The notes beneath the pieces were generated by a model that worked only from the letters and a program-made list of their open reading frames with translations, made no database searches and was not told the DNA's origin. This document shows positions 43,683-53,846 of a DNA stretch of 64,000 nt, in pieces. Within the stretch, counting starts at the first letter, position 1, and every line of letters starts with the position of its first letter. The translations under genes were made by a program, and so were the position numbers. This DNA is from Cyclobacterium roseum (GTDB lineage: Bacteria; Bacteroidota; Bacteroidia; Cytophagales; Cyclobacteriaceae), in contig NZ_WNKF01000012.1 of the NCBI RefSeq assembly GCF_010119225.1, positions 1 through 64,000 on the forward strand, read 5' to 3'.

Positions 43683-45341
43683 ATGAAGAAGACACTGATA
43701 ATTTCCTTGGTGATTGCAGTTGGAATTTTTGCCCTGTTTAAGCTACTGCCCCTTTTTGTAAACAGTTACCTGAATCAAAATGCCGAGAGAATTGTCAGCA
43801 ATATGATTACCAGGACCAACGATTTTGCCGGTCATGACGTACAGTTTGGGAATATTCATCTGGATTATGATTACCGCGGTACGTTCCTGAAAATGGAATC
43901 AGTGGATATTTCACCGGGACAGGATCTCGATGCAGATAATCAGATCCGGTTTCATCTTAGTTTTGAGGAGGCCAGCCTGACCGGATTTCGTTGGATTGAT
44001 TTTTTGTTTTTTAACAGCATCCAGCTAGACTCGGCCTACATCGAAAAGGTGGTATTGGAAACGGTAACTCCAGATCTGGAAGAAATGCAGGAAGGACAAA
44101 CAGCCACGAATCCAAAGGAAGGAAAGGACTATCGACTTATTGGTTTAAATCACCTGCGGGTAAATGGCGTGTCTTTTGAAAACCGGGATAGCCAAACCGA
44201 TTCGATACGCTTATCCATGACCGATTTGTTTGTTTTTGCAGATGGCTTTAGCTTAAGTAAAGAGGACAAAGAAAATCCCGATGCCCTTTTTTCAGTAGAA
44301 AGTATCGAGGGATATTTAGCCGAAACGCAACTACACGTAAATAATGCCATCAATGTCATTCAGGCCAGGGATATATCCTTTAACACCACCGACCAGAGGA
44401 TGATCGTGGAGCAGGTTTCCTTTAAAAATAAACTGGACAAGTACGAGTTTGTCAATCGGTACGAGAAGGAAACCAACTGGATGGAACTCAGCAATGCGCG
44501 CTTGCAACTGGATGGGATGGATTTTCAGTCCTATTTCAGAGAGGGCTTGATTTCAGTGGATACTATGCGCCTGGATGGCCTGGAGCTGGAAGTCTTTAGG
44601 GATAAAAGAAAGGTGGAAGATACCAGCAGACGGCCCAAAATGATCCATGAAATATTGGAGGAGCTGCCCCGGCAAGTTCGTTTACAGACCATTTCCCTGG
44701 CAGACATAACGATAACTTACGAGGAAAGACCGGATACCAAAGCTCTTTCCGCTGGCAAAATATATTTTGATCAGGTGAGTGGTGAGATTAACGGATTTAC
44801 GAATATGGCGGAAGCATTATCCAAAAATGACACGCTCCAAGTGAGTGCCAAAGGACGGCTGATGGGCCAGGGGCTCATAGACCTACAGGCAAATCATTTA
44901 ATCAGCAGCGATAAGGGTACGTTTTTTCTAAAAGGCAAGATTGGACAAATGGACCTCCCGACCCTGAATGATATGATCATGCCCGCGACACGGGTGGCAC
45001 TTAAAAGCGGTAGGCTGAATGATTTGTTTTTCAATATTACGGCCAATGATACTGAGGGTACAGGAGAAGTGATCGCCAAATACGAAGACCTGGAAATAGA
45101 GATACTGGATAAAAATTACCAGAATAACCAAAATGTGTTACGAAGAATTGGGGCCTTCCTGGCCAATAAGCTTGTAATTCCCTCTCAAAACCCCAATAAA
45201 TCCGACAATCTTAGTAAGGGACCGGTTTATTTTGAGAGAGAGCAGCATAAGTTTATTTTTCATTATTGGTGGAACCTGGTCCTGAGCGGTCTCAAGTCTA
45301 CCATTACAGGTCAAACAGAGGAGGATATGAGGGAGCAATAA
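43683..45341 (+). CDS. AsmA-like/DUF748-type inner-membrane-anchored protein
   Basis: 552 residues. One N-terminal helix (LIISLVIAVGIFALFKLLPL), then a long periplasmic part with beta-strand repeats: VQFGNIHLDYDYRGTFLKME, LRVNGVSFENRDSQTDSIRL, IEIEDLEIEIL-like blocks. This layout resembles AsmA and intermembrane lipid-transfer (VPS13-like groove) proteins. It follows the transglycosylase gene by 46 bases, so an envelope role fits. The family match is weak. Confidence 0.55.
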   Translation: MKKTLIISLVIAVGIFALFKLLPLFVNSYLNQNAERIVSNMITRTNDFAGHDVQFGNIHLDYDYRGTFLKMESVDISPGQDLDADNQIRFHLSFEEASLTGFRWIDFLFFNSIQLDSAYIEKVVLETVTPDLEEMQEGQTATNPKEGKDYRLIGLNHLRVNGVSFENRDSQTDSIRLSMTDLFVFADGFSLSKEDKENPDALFSVESIEGYLAETQLHVNNAINVIQARDISFNTTDQRMIVEQVSFKNKLDKYEFVNRYEKETNWMELSNARLQLDGMDFQSYFREGLISVDTMRLDGLELEVFRDKRKVEDTSRRPKMIHEILEELPRQVRLQTISLADITITYEERPDTKALSAGKIYFDQVSGEINGFTNMAEALSKNDTLQVSAKGRLMGQGLIDLQANHLISSDKGTFFLKGKIGQMDLPTLNDMIMPATRVALKSGRLNDLFFNITANDTEGTGEVIAKYEDLEIEILDKNYQNNQNVLRRIGAFLANKLVIPSQNPNKSDNLSKGPVYFEREQHKFIFHYWWNLVLSGLKSTITGQTEEDMREQ

Positions 45342-45418
45342 GAAGGAACTGCTGAATGAACCTTCCTGCCATTTTTCAGTTTATTTGAATTGGGTTAAGG
45401 CTTTATCAATCGATTCCT

Positions 45419-45426
45419 TAATTTTG
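45419..45426 (+). promoter_or_regulatory. -7 element of uvrA
   Basis: TAATTTTG matches TAnnTTTG, 34 bases before the uvrA start. Confidence 0.4.
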
Positions 45427-45460
45427 TCTAATTAAACCAATTATTGCGCAAGCCGTTCGT

Positions 45461-48310
45461 ATGTCAGCAGATAAAACACCTTCGCAGGATTACATTGAGA
45501 TTTTTGGCGCCCGGGAACACAACCTGCAAAACCTAGACCTAACCATACCCAGAAATAAATTGGTGGTGATTACCGGCTTGAGCGGAAGTGGAAAAAGTTC
45601 GCTGGCGTTTGATACCATTTATGCCGAAGGGCAGCGGCGCTATATGGAAAGTTTTTCGGCCTATGCCCGGTCCTTTTTAGGAGGAATGGAACGTCCGGAT
45701 GTGGATAAAATCAATGGATTGTCTCCTGTAATCTCAATCGAGCAGAAAACCACTTCCAAAAATCCCAGGTCTACCGTGGGAACGGTCACGGAGATTTACG
45801 ATTTCATGCGCCTGTTATACGCCCGCTCTGCCGAGGCTTATTCGTATAAGTCAGGAGAGAAAATGGTGCGACAGACGGAAGATCAGATCATTGCCCAGAT
45901 TTTTCAGGCGTTTTCCGGGAAAAAACTCTCCATTCTTGCGCCGGTGGTTAAAGGAAGAAAAGGGCATTACAGGGAGCTTTTTGAGCAGGTGCGAAAAATG
46001 GGCTATTCGAAAATCAGAATAGACGGAGAAGTACAGGATTTGCTGCCAAAAATGCAGGTGGACCGGTACAAAATTCACGACATAGAATTGGTAGTGGACC
46101 GGGTTCTCGCAGATGAAGCGGACCGTTATAGAATTACCCAATCCCTGAAAACCGCCCTGCAACATGGAAAGGGGATTGTGATGCTGCTTGAGGAAGGCGG
46201 GCAGATCCATCATTTTTCCAAGTTCCTGATGGATCCCCAGACAGGGCTTAGCTATGATGAACCGGCACCTAATTCTTTTTCATTTAACAGTCCCTACGGG
46301 GCTTGTCCCACCTGCAATGGCCTGGGAGTAATAGAAGAAATTACGCGGGAAAATATCATTCCAGACCCTTCCCTGAGTATCAGTCGGGGAGGAATAGCTC
46401 CGCTGGGCGAGTACCGGGATATTTGGATTTTCAAAAAGATTGAAGCCATTCTCAAGCGGTACAAGGGAAGTCTGGCCACCCCCATTGCCAAATTGGATGA
46501 AAAGGTGATTGAGACCTTATTGTACGGAGATAAAATGGAGGTAGCGGTGGATTCCGTTAAGTATCCGGGGACCAAATGGAACACGACCTTTGAAGGCATT
46601 CTTAATTTTCTGCAAAAACAGCAAGAGGGGGGCTCAGACAAATTGCGGAAATGGATCAGCGATTTCACGACCACCCGAACCTGTCCGGATTGCGAAGGGT
46701 ACCGGCTAAAGAAAGAGGCTCTACACTTTAAAATAGCGGAAAGGCATATAGGCGAATTGGCGCAGATGGATATCCGCAGCCTTGGAGATTGGTTTGCCAC
46801 CATTGAAGAACGGATGACGGATCGGCAAAAACTGATCGGGTCGGAGGTGCTGAAAGAAATCCGGAAGCGCATCGGGTTTTTATTGGATATAGGATTGGAT
46901 TACCTCTCGCTGAACCGGCCCTTGCGGACCTTGTCTGGCGGGGAAGCCCAGCGAATTCGCCTGGCCACCCAGATTGGAACCCAGTTGGTTGGCGTGCTTT
47001 ATATACTGGATGAACCCAGTATTGGATTGCATCAACGGGACAATGTGAAGTTAACACGGGCATTGAAAGACCTTCGTGACCTGGGAAATTCCGTAATCGT
47101 GGTGGAACACGACCGGGACATGATGATGGAGGCGGATCATGTGGTGGACATCGGACCGGGAGCAGGCAGGCATGGGGGCCATATTGTGGCCAGCGGAACC
47201 CCCGAACAATTGCTACAGGCAGGTAGCCTGACGGCCCAATACCTGAAGGGAACATTGCGCATTGCCGTGCCGGATAAAAGAAGAGCGGGATCTGGGAAAA
47301 AATTGAAATTAAAGGGAGCCAGTGGACATAACCTGAAGCAGGTAAACCTGGAGCTACCTCTCGGCACCATGGTATGTGTAACGGGAGTTTCCGGTTCCGG
47401 CAAGAGTTCGCTTATCCACGAAACCCTGTATCCCTTGCTCAACCGGCAGTTTTATAATTCCAGAAAAGAGCCTCTGGCCTACAAGGAGATCAAAGGACTG
47501 GAGCATTTGGACAAGGTCATAGAAGTAGATCAATCGCCGATCGGAAGGACTCCCCGGTCCAACCCGGCCACTTATACGGGTGTTTTCACGGATATCCGGG
47601 CACTTTTTACCGAATTACCAGAGTCCAAGATTCGGGGATACAAACCCGGCCGGTTTTCTTTCAATGTCAAAGGCGGTCGCTGCGAGGATTGCGAAGGGGG
47701 AGGAATGAAATTGATAGAAATGGATTTTCTTCCGGATGTGCACATTCCCTGCGAGACCTGCAAAGGAAAGCGTTACAATCGGGAAACCCTGGAAGTAAGG
47801 TTTAAAGGAAAATCGATCGCGGATGTATTGGACATGACCGTGGAGCAGGCTGTAGAATTTTTTGAAAATCAGCCAAAGATCCTCCGCAAGATCAGGACTT
47901 TGCATGAAGTAGGCCTGGACTACATTACCCTTGGGCAACATGCCACTACCTTATCCGGTGGTGAAGCACAACGGGTAAAACTGGCGACAGAACTTTCAAA
48001 GAAGGACACCGGCAAAACGTTTTACATACTGGATGAGCCTACTACCGGATTGCATTTTCAGGATATCGGCCATTTGCTGGAAGTGTTGCAGAAGCTGGTG
48101 GATAAAGGTAATACAGTATTGATCATTGAACATAACCTGGATGTGATCAAAGTGGCGGACCATATCATTGACTTGGGACCGGAAGGAGGAGAAAAGGGGG
48201 GAGAAATTCTTTATAGCGGTACGCCGGAGAAGATGCTGGACCATCCCGGAAGTTATACCGCCCAATTTTTGAAGGAAGAGTTAACACGAAAAGTGGATAT
48301 AGAGGTCTAG
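45461..48310 (+). CDS. uvrA: UvrA, excinuclease ABC subunit A
   Basis: 949 residues, normal length. Two ABC ATPase halves: Walker A1 TGLSGSGKSSLAFDT (38-52) and Walker A2 TGVSGSGKSSLIHET (about 641-655), two LSGGEAQR signatures, and Walker B YILDEPSIGLHQRD / YILDEPTTGLHFQD. Zinc-binding CPTCNGLG...CPDCEGY and CEDCEGGGMK...CETCKGKRYN are intact. It scans DNA for bulky lesions with UvrB. Confidence 0.98.
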   Translation: MSADKTPSQDYIEIFGAREHNLQNLDLTIPRNKLVVITGLSGSGKSSLAFDTIYAEGQRRYMESFSAYARSFLGGMERPDVDKINGLSPVISIEQKTTSKNPRSTVGTVTEIYDFMRLLYARSAEAYSYKSGEKMVRQTEDQIIAQIFQAFSGKKLSILAPVVKGRKGHYRELFEQVRKMGYSKIRIDGEVQDLLPKMQVDRYKIHDIELVVDRVLADEADRYRITQSLKTALQHGKGIVMLLEEGGQIHHFSKFLMDPQTGLSYDEPAPNSFSFNSPYGACPTCNGLGVIEEITRENIIPDPSLSISRGGIAPLGEYRDIWIFKKIEAILKRYKGSLATPIAKLDEKVIETLLYGDKMEVAVDSVKYPGTKWNTTFEGILNFLQKQQEGGSDKLRKWISDFTTTRTCPDCEGYRLKKEALHFKIAERHIGELAQMDIRSLGDWFATIEERMTDRQKLIGSEVLKEIRKRIGFLLDIGLDYLSLNRPLRTLSGGEAQRIRLATQIGTQLVGVLYILDEPSIGLHQRDNVKLTRALKDLRDLGNSVIVVEHDRDMMMEADHVVDIGPGAGRHGGHIVASGTPEQLLQAGSLTAQYLKGTLRIAVPDKRRAGSGKKLKLKGASGHNLKQVNLELPLGTMVCVTGVSGSGKSSLIHETLYPLLNRQFYNSRKEPLAYKEIKGLEHLDKVIEVDQSPIGRTPRSNPATYTGVFTDIRALFTELPESKIRGYKPGRFSFNVKGGRCEDCEGGGMKLIEMDFLPDVHIPCETCKGKRYNRETLEVRFKGKSIADVLDMTVEQAVEFFENQPKILRKIRTLHEVGLDYITLGQHATTLSGGEAQRVKLATELSKKDTGKTFYILDEPTTGLHFQDIGHLLEVLQKLVDKGNTVLIIEHNLDVIKVADHIIDLGPEGGEKGGEILYSGTPEKMLDHPGSYTAQFLKEELTRKVDIEV

Positions 48311-48329
48311 GGACCTATTTTTAAAATTA

Positions 48330-48348
48330 ATGTTAACATAAAATTAAT
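48330..48348 (+). promoter_or_regulatory. ATGTTAACAT-N3-ATTAAT motif upstream of the lipoprotein/TonB genes
   Basis: The same 19-base pattern occurs at 53036-53054. The TTAAC/TTAAT units are 11 bases apart, as in Pho-box direct repeats. It lies 113 bases before the lipoprotein start. Co-regulation is inferred. Confidence 0.4.
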
Positions 48349-48461
48349 TTTCGAAATATAATTTTAAAATTTGATAATTTCTTTTCCGAAGGGACTACGA
48401 TTAAATAAGTCAATTTTGCAGCAGTAAAATAATCTGACTTACTAAATCTAATACCTAAATT

Positions 48462-49970
48462 ATGAAAAGAGTTTTCAAAGGAATGTTGTTTTTCGTACTA
48501 GCGGCTGGCTTGCTGTCTGCTTGTGGCGAAGAGGAAGTACCCAATAGCTTTGTTTCCATTTCCGGAATACCTGCAACTGCTGTCATTGAGGCTGGCGAAA
48601 CAGTGGGCCCGGTCACTGCGAATATCAGTGCAGCGGATGGGCTAGCCACGCTGGTTATCCGAAAGGATGGTTCTACCATAGAAACCATAAATTTCAACGG
48701 AGAGACTTCCGCCACACACGAGTTTTCGTATACCTCTGTTGATGAGGATGCCAACAAAAATGTGGTGTTCGAATTTGTCGCTACCGATAGCAACGGGGAC
48801 AGCCAGACGGTTACCCACGTGCTCACAGTGGGCGAGATCGCCACTGTAATCCGAATTGCGGAGAATATCACCTCCGATCAAACCTGGGAAACAGGTAAGA
48901 CCTATATATTGGGGGATCGAATTGTGGTTACCGATGGTGCTACCTTGAAAATAGAGCCAGGTGTGGTTGTAAAGGGTGAAGCAGGTTCGGGACCCAATGC
49001 TACTGCCCTGATTATTGCCAGAGGAGGGAAAATAGATGCTCAGGGAACGGAAACGGAACCCATTATTTTCACTTCCGTGGCCGATGAGATTGAGCCGGGT
49101 ATGATCGCAAGTCCTAACCTGGATGCCGATCTGGATGGTTTTTGGGGAGGATTAATTGTTTTGGGAAGAGCGCCAAGTTCTTTTGAAGGGGATGTGTCGG
49201 AAAAGCAAATTGAAGGTATTCCTCCTTCTGATACCAATGGACTTTATGGAGGAGATGATCCTGCCGATGATTCTGGAATAATAAAATATATCTCCATCCG
49301 GCATGGCGGATCCAATATCGGTGAAGGTAATGAGATCAATGGACTGACACTGGGAGGCGTAGGATCTACCACAATAATTGAAAACGTTGAGGTCATTGCC
49401 AATCAGGATGATGGCATCGAATGGTTTGGAGGTACTGTAAACGTGAAGAATGCCTTGGTATGGAATTCTGGAGACGATGCATTGGATACGGATCAGTCCT
49501 GGGCTGGCACCATGGATAATTTCATCCTGCTCTGCGGTCCTACAACCGATCATGCGCTGGAAATTGATGGACCCGAAGGATCATTCAACGCTGCCCACAC
49601 CCTCAGGAACGGAACTGTGAGAGGACACCCTGAATCTGAGTTAGGAGATTTCAGAGACGGTGCCAGGGGTACTTTTGAAAATATTTATTTCTTCGGATTC
49701 TCAGATCCGGCTGATCCCGAGGCTGAAGGAAGAGGAGATTTGTCTCTAAGCGGGGATGCAAGCCTCGAAAACTTCGAGAATGGCATTCTGAACTTCAATA
49801 ACCTGGAGGTTACCCTGCCAGCGGGAGTGTCTTTATCTACTGTTTTCCGGAATGGAACGGACGTACACGCCAGTGAAGTGGCCCTCGGTGAAAATACCGT
49901 TGGTGCAGATAAGTCTGTATTCGCCGGCTGGACCTGGGCCGCTGTGGCTGGAGAACTGGATGATTTATAA
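48462..49970 (+). CDS. right-handed beta-helix surface lipoprotein
   Basis: 502 residues. MKRVFKGMLFFVLAAGLLSA, then CGEEE: a lipoprotein signal. An Ig-like domain (~25-125) is followed by beta-helix rungs such as ILGDRIVVTDGATLKIEPGV, IIARGGKIDAQGTETEPIIF and IIENVEVIANQDDGIEWFGG. Homologues of this arrangement are usually encoded directly before a TonB receptor, as here, and probably form its surface partner, though the ligand is unknown. A strong hairpin separates the two genes. Confidence 0.75.
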   Translation: MKRVFKGMLFFVLAAGLLSACGEEEVPNSFVSISGIPATAVIEAGETVGPVTANISAADGLATLVIRKDGSTIETINFNGETSATHEFSYTSVDEDANKNVVFEFVATDSNGDSQTVTHVLTVGEIATVIRIAENITSDQTWETGKTYILGDRIVVTDGATLKIEPGVVVKGEAGSGPNATALIIARGGKIDAQGTETEPIIFTSVADEIEPGMIASPNLDADLDGFWGGLIVLGRAPSSFEGDVSEKQIEGIPPSDTNGLYGGDDPADDSGIIKYISIRHGGSNIGEGNEINGLTLGGVGSTTIIENVEVIANQDDGIEWFGGTVNVKNALVWNSGDDALDTDQSWAGTMDNFILLCGPTTDHALEIDGPEGSFNAAHTLRNGTVRGHPESELGDFRDGARGTFENIYFFGFSDPADPEAEGRGDLSLSGDASLENFENGILNFNNLEVTLPAGVSLSTVFRNGTDVHASEVALGENTVGADKSVFAGWTWAAVAGELDDL

Positions 49971-49993
49971 TCACAACCACTAAATCATTTTTT

Positions 49994-50036
49994 GAAAGGG
50001 ATGGGGATACCCCATCCCTTTCCTTACTTTTTTATC
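49994..50036 (+). terminator. hairpin between lipoprotein and TonB receptor genes
   Basis: GAAAGGGATGGGG (49994-50006) and CCCCATCCCTTTC (50010-50022) pair over 13 bp around ATA, followed by a T-run from 50028. It may attenuate, giving more lipoprotein than receptor. Confidence 0.75.
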
Positions 50037-50078
50037 TATCTATCTATATGTCGCTGTATATCTAAAATTATTAATTCA

Positions 50079-52955
50079 ATGAAAACATTAATCATAAGCT
50101 GGCTTTTCTTTGGAATGGCGGTTTTGTCAGGCGCGGCGGTGGCGCAAACAGGTACCATCAGGGGTACTATTTATGATGAGGCATCCGGCGAACCCTTATT
50201 TGGGGTAGCGGTGTCTATAGTAGGCACCCAAACAGGAGCCGTAACCGATTTTGATGGGGATTTTGAAATCCAACTATCCCCGGGTACTTATACCCTCTCG
50301 GCTTCCTTCATATCCTATAATTCCCTAAACCTGGAGGGGATTACCGTTGCCTCGGGGGAAGTGACCATTCTGGATAATTTGAGATTGACGGAGTATACCT
50401 CTGATCTGGAAACCGTGACGATTTCTGCAGAAGCCATTCGAACGACCGAGGCGGCCCTAATGACGGTAAAGAGAAATGCAGCCCAACTCATGGATGGCAT
50501 TTCTTCGGCTGCCTTTCGGCAAATCGGAGACGGAGATGCGGCTGCTGCCATTAAGCGGGTAACGGGCGTTTCTATCGAAGGCGGAAAATACGTGTACATT
50601 CGTGGGCTGGGGGACCGGTATACCAAGACAGTACTCAATGGAGTGGATATTCCCGGGCTGGATCCGGATAGAAACAGTATCCAAATGGATATTTTTCCCA
50701 CCAATATTATAGATAACATCATCGTTTCCAAATCCTTTACCAGTAACCTCTCCGCAGATTTTACCGGAGGAGTGGTGGATATAGAAACCAAAGATTTTCC
50801 GGAAGAAAAGACGCTGCGGATTTCCCTCAGTGGAGGCTATAATCCCTCCATGCATTTTAACCCTGATTTTTTACGTGCCGGAAGCAGCAGTACCGATTTT
50901 CTGGGTTTTGATAATGGATACAGGGACATTCCTACAAAAGGAGTGAACGATATCCCCCAATTTGTGGACGTCATTGGAAATCCTTCAGGAGAGAGAGGGC
51001 AGTTGTACCAACGAATTTTACGGGATTTTAATCCTGAATTTGGTGGAATGCGAGATCAGAATGCAATGAATTTTGGGGTTGGTATTTCACTGGGGAATCA
51101 ACTGGCCCTCGGAGATAATACCCTGGGCTATAATTTTGCCCTTACCTACAAAAACGCCTCGGAATACTTTCAAGATGCGGAATATAACCTGTATGCTAAA
51201 CCCAGGGATAACAGTGAATTGGAATTGCAACCACTGGAGAGATCCATGGGTAGCTTTGGTGTCAATAATGTGATGCTGGGAGGTTTATTTGGCCTGGCAT
51301 ACAAAACCGATCTGTCTAAATTCAGACTAAATCTTATTCGGTTGCAAAACGGAGAATCCAAAGCCGGCATTTTTGACTTTGAAAACACAAACCTGGGTGC
51401 GGTATTTGAAGCCGATCAGTACAACATCGAATACAGCCAGCGCTCGTTGACCAATCTGATGCTCTCCGGTGCCCATTACTTGAAAGACGGAGATTGGGAG
51501 GTTAATTGGAAGGTTTCGCCGACCTTATCCACCATTGATGACCCCGATGTTCGTGTACTACGTTTCCGAAAACCAACTCAAAACATCTCTACAGAGGTGG
51601 GGTTACCGCAGCGAATCTGGCGTTCACTGGAGGAACAAAACCTGGTAGGAAAGCTAGATTTAACCAATAATCACCAGCTTTTTGGGAAAATGGCCAAACT
51701 CAAATTTGGTTCTTCTTACGTGTACAAAGAAAGGGATTTTGTGATACAGGATTTTCAGTTTTCCACTGGCAATACCTCCTTCACAGGGGACCCGAACCAG
51801 GTCCTTCGGGAAGAAAATCTTTTTTCCGAGACGAATCGCAATGGAGTGCGGTACAATCCACTGTTTATTCCCAATAATCCGAATAGTTTTCAGGCAAACC
51901 TAACCAACCTGGGGTGGTACGTACACAGCGAGTTCTCGCCTGTGGAAAAGTTAAAGGCAATCGTTGGGCTTCGGGCTGAAAAATTTGACCAGCGTTACAC
52001 CGGAACCAATCAGACGCAAACCATCGTTTTCGATAACGAAAAAGTGCTGGATGATATGGACTTTTTTCCAACCATCAATCTGATTAACAGCATCAGAGAG
52101 GACCAAAATATCCGTTTTTCGTTTTCCCGTACCATTGCCCGCCCTTCCTTTAAGGAAATGTCTTTTGCCGAAATACTTGATCCCATTACCGGCCGGACCT
52201 TTGTTGGCGGTTTATTCGAAGAAGTCACGAATGGAGGTACAGAAGTTTTGTGGGACGGACAATTAGAAGCTACCCGGATCAATAACTTTGATCTGAGATG
52301 GGAGAAATTCCTTCCCGCCGGACAGTTGTTTTCGGTAAGTGCTTTCTACAAAACCTTTGATAAGCCCATTGAAATGGTGCAGTTCTTGTCCGATCCCGGA
52401 GCCTTTCAGCCCCGGAACGTAGGAAATGGTACCGTGGCAGGATTGGAACTGGAATTGAGAAAGTCGTTGGCTTTTCTTGCCCCAAAATTAGAAAACCTGT
52501 TTTTCACCTTTAATGGGACCCTTACCGAATCCAGCATTCAGTTGTCGGAGTCGGAGTTGAGATCCCGGCAATTGACTGCCAGGGAAGGACAGGAAATTTC
52601 AGCGAAACGCGATATGGCGGGACAGGCGCCGTATATCCTCAATTCAGGTATTGCCTACAACAATTTTGTGAGTGGATTGGAAGCGGGATTGTTTTACAAC
52701 GTACAGGGATCAACGCTGAATTACGTAGGCTTCGGCAACCGTACCGATACCTATACTGTTCCATTCCATGCCGTCAACCTGAGTATCAATAAAACCTTTG
52801 GACTGGAAGAAAGGATAAAAGCCGGATTGAATGTTCAAAATTTACTGAACCAATCCCGTCAGGAAGTATTTCGTTCTTACCAGGCAGAAGATCAGATTTT
52901 CTCTAGTCTCAATCCGGGAACACTGATTAATTTTAACTTCTCCTATTCGCTCTAA
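50079..52955 (+). CDS. TonB-dependent outer-membrane receptor with carboxypeptidase-regulatory domain
   Basis: About 958 residues. The ATG at 50079 gives MKTLIISWLFFGMAVLSGAA, then VAQ, a cleavable signal. A CarboxypepD_reg-like domain (TIRGTIYDEASGEPLFGVAV, ~25-105) is followed by the plug (GDGDAAAAIKRVTGVSIEGG, YIRGLGDRYTKTVLNGVDIP) and a 22-strand barrel ending in FNFSYSL with a C-terminal aromatic-type pattern. It is not a SusC by sequence. Paired with the beta-helix lipoprotein, it imports an unknown ligand using TonB energy. A TATC repeat lies in its leader. Confidence 0.93.
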   Translation: MKTLIISWLFFGMAVLSGAAVAQTGTIRGTIYDEASGEPLFGVAVSIVGTQTGAVTDFDGDFEIQLSPGTYTLSASFISYNSLNLEGITVASGEVTILDNLRLTEYTSDLETVTISAEAIRTTEAALMTVKRNAAQLMDGISSAAFRQIGDGDAAAAIKRVTGVSIEGGKYVYIRGLGDRYTKTVLNGVDIPGLDPDRNSIQMDIFPTNIIDNIIVSKSFTSNLSADFTGGVVDIETKDFPEEKTLRISLSGGYNPSMHFNPDFLRAGSSSTDFLGFDNGYRDIPTKGVNDIPQFVDVIGNPSGERGQLYQRILRDFNPEFGGMRDQNAMNFGVGISLGNQLALGDNTLGYNFALTYKNASEYFQDAEYNLYAKPRDNSELELQPLERSMGSFGVNNVMLGGLFGLAYKTDLSKFRLNLIRLQNGESKAGIFDFENTNLGAVFEADQYNIEYSQRSLTNLMLSGAHYLKDGDWEVNWKVSPTLSTIDDPDVRVLRFRKPTQNISTEVGLPQRIWRSLEEQNLVGKLDLTNNHQLFGKMAKLKFGSSYVYKERDFVIQDFQFSTGNTSFTGDPNQVLREENLFSETNRNGVRYNPLFIPNNPNSFQANLTNLGWYVHSEFSPVEKLKAIVGLRAEKFDQRYTGTNQTQTIVFDNEKVLDDMDFFPTINLINSIREDQNIRFSFSRTIARPSFKEMSFAEILDPITGRTFVGGLFEEVTNGGTEVLWDGQLEATRINNFDLRWEKFLPAGQLFSVSAFYKTFDKPIEMVQFLSDPGAFQPRNVGNGTVAGLELELRKSLAFLAPKLENLFFTFNGTLTESSIQLSESELRSRQLTAREGQEISAKRDMAGQAPYILNSGIAYNNFVSGLEAGLFYNVQGSTLNYVGFGNRTDTYTVPFHAVNLSINKTFGLEERIKAGLNVQNLLNQSRQEVFRSYQAEDQIFSSLNPGTLINFNFSYSL

Positions 52956-52972
52956 TAGCGAAAACACGCAAA

Positions 52973-53008
52973 AAAATATCCTTTCTAAACAGAAGGGATA
53001 TTTTTTTT
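52973..53008 (+). terminator. terminator after the TonB receptor
   Basis: Arms 52973-52986 and 52991-53004 pair over 14 bp with one wobble; a run of eight T ends it. Confidence 0.85.
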
Positions 53009-53027
53009 GTTTCTATATTAAGAAATT

Positions 53028-53054
53028 GTTAACTTATGTTAACATTGGATTAAT
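53028..53054 (+). promoter_or_regulatory. repeated TTAAC motifs upstream of the transglutaminase-like gene
   Basis: GTTAAC at 53028 and 53038 and ATTAAT at 53049 form three half-sites 10-11 bases apart; the last two copy the pattern at 48330-48348. The motif ends eight bases before the start codon, so transcription would be nearly leaderless or the motif is a repressor site. Confidence 0.4.
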
Positions 53055-53062
53055 CTATAGAA

Positions 53063-53812
53063 ATGCGTTGGTTTCTTTTATGTATAGGGCTGTTTTGCAT
53101 ACCGGGGCTGTTGTTTGCCGGGAAGGGGAAGGAGTCTGCATGGATGACCTCCACTCCTCCAGAAAACGTGCAACCCCTGATTCAAGCTTGGGTAGCCGAA
53201 AGTGACCCCTTTGCCTCCCTGTATCAGAAATTGGAAAGGGATTTTGACCGTTTTGGCAATTCGGAAAGGATGGTACGATCCATTTTTTATCGATCGCACC
53301 AACATTTATTTCACAAATACCGGCAATTTACCCTGGATCAGGATGCCTTGAACGAGGGGCTTTACGACTGTGTCAGCGGTTCACTCATTTTAGCGGCGCT
53401 GCTGGATCATTTCGAATTTTCTTACGAAGTAATCGAGACTTCCTATCATGTGTTTTTACAGGTGGCCGTGAAGGATAGGCAATTGCTGCTGGAAGTGACC
53501 GACCCTCAGGGCGGTTTTATTGCGGATCCGGTCCAGAAAGAACAATACCTGAGCGGTTATTCCGGGAATAAAACGTTGTGGGAAGAATCTAAAAATGCTG
53601 CGTCTTTTTCCTCCCCTGAAATTTACCAGAAAATCAATCTTGAAAATCTCCTGGGCCTTCAATATTTTAACCAGGCGATCCGGTATTTTAACGAAGGCAA
53701 TCCGCTGGTAGCCTATCAATTTTCCATCACTGCCCTTAAGTATCATGATTCGGAGAGAATCCGGGATTTTAGCCAATTTTTAAAGCAGAAAGTGGTACTT
53801 GCCAACAAGTAA
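53063..53812 (+). CDS. transglutaminase-like exported protein
   Basis: 249 residues. MRWFLLCIGLFCIPGLLFAG is a signal peptide. The papain-like triad of the transglutaminase fold is suggested by C103 in LYDCVSGSLILAALL, H129 in TSYHVFLQV and D147 in LLEVTDPQGG. The C-terminal part (residues ~190-249) has the TPR-like FNQAIRYFNEGNPLVAYQFS. Family members act as peptidases or crosslinking enzymes. Its promoter shares a motif with the lipoprotein/TonB pair upstream. Confidence 0.7.
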   Translation: MRWFLLCIGLFCIPGLLFAGKGKESAWMTSTPPENVQPLIQAWVAESDPFASLYQKLERDFDRFGNSERMVRSIFYRSHQHLFHKYRQFTLDQDALNEGLYDCVSGSLILAALLDHFEFSYEVIETSYHVFLQVAVKDRQLLLEVTDPQGGFIADPVQKEQYLSGYSGNKTLWEESKNAASFSSPEIYQKINLENLLGLQYFNQAIRYFNEGNPLVAYQFSITALKYHDSERIRDFSQFLKQKVVLANK

Positions 53813-53846
53813 TTTTTTCACTGAGAACACAGAGAACAATATTGAT

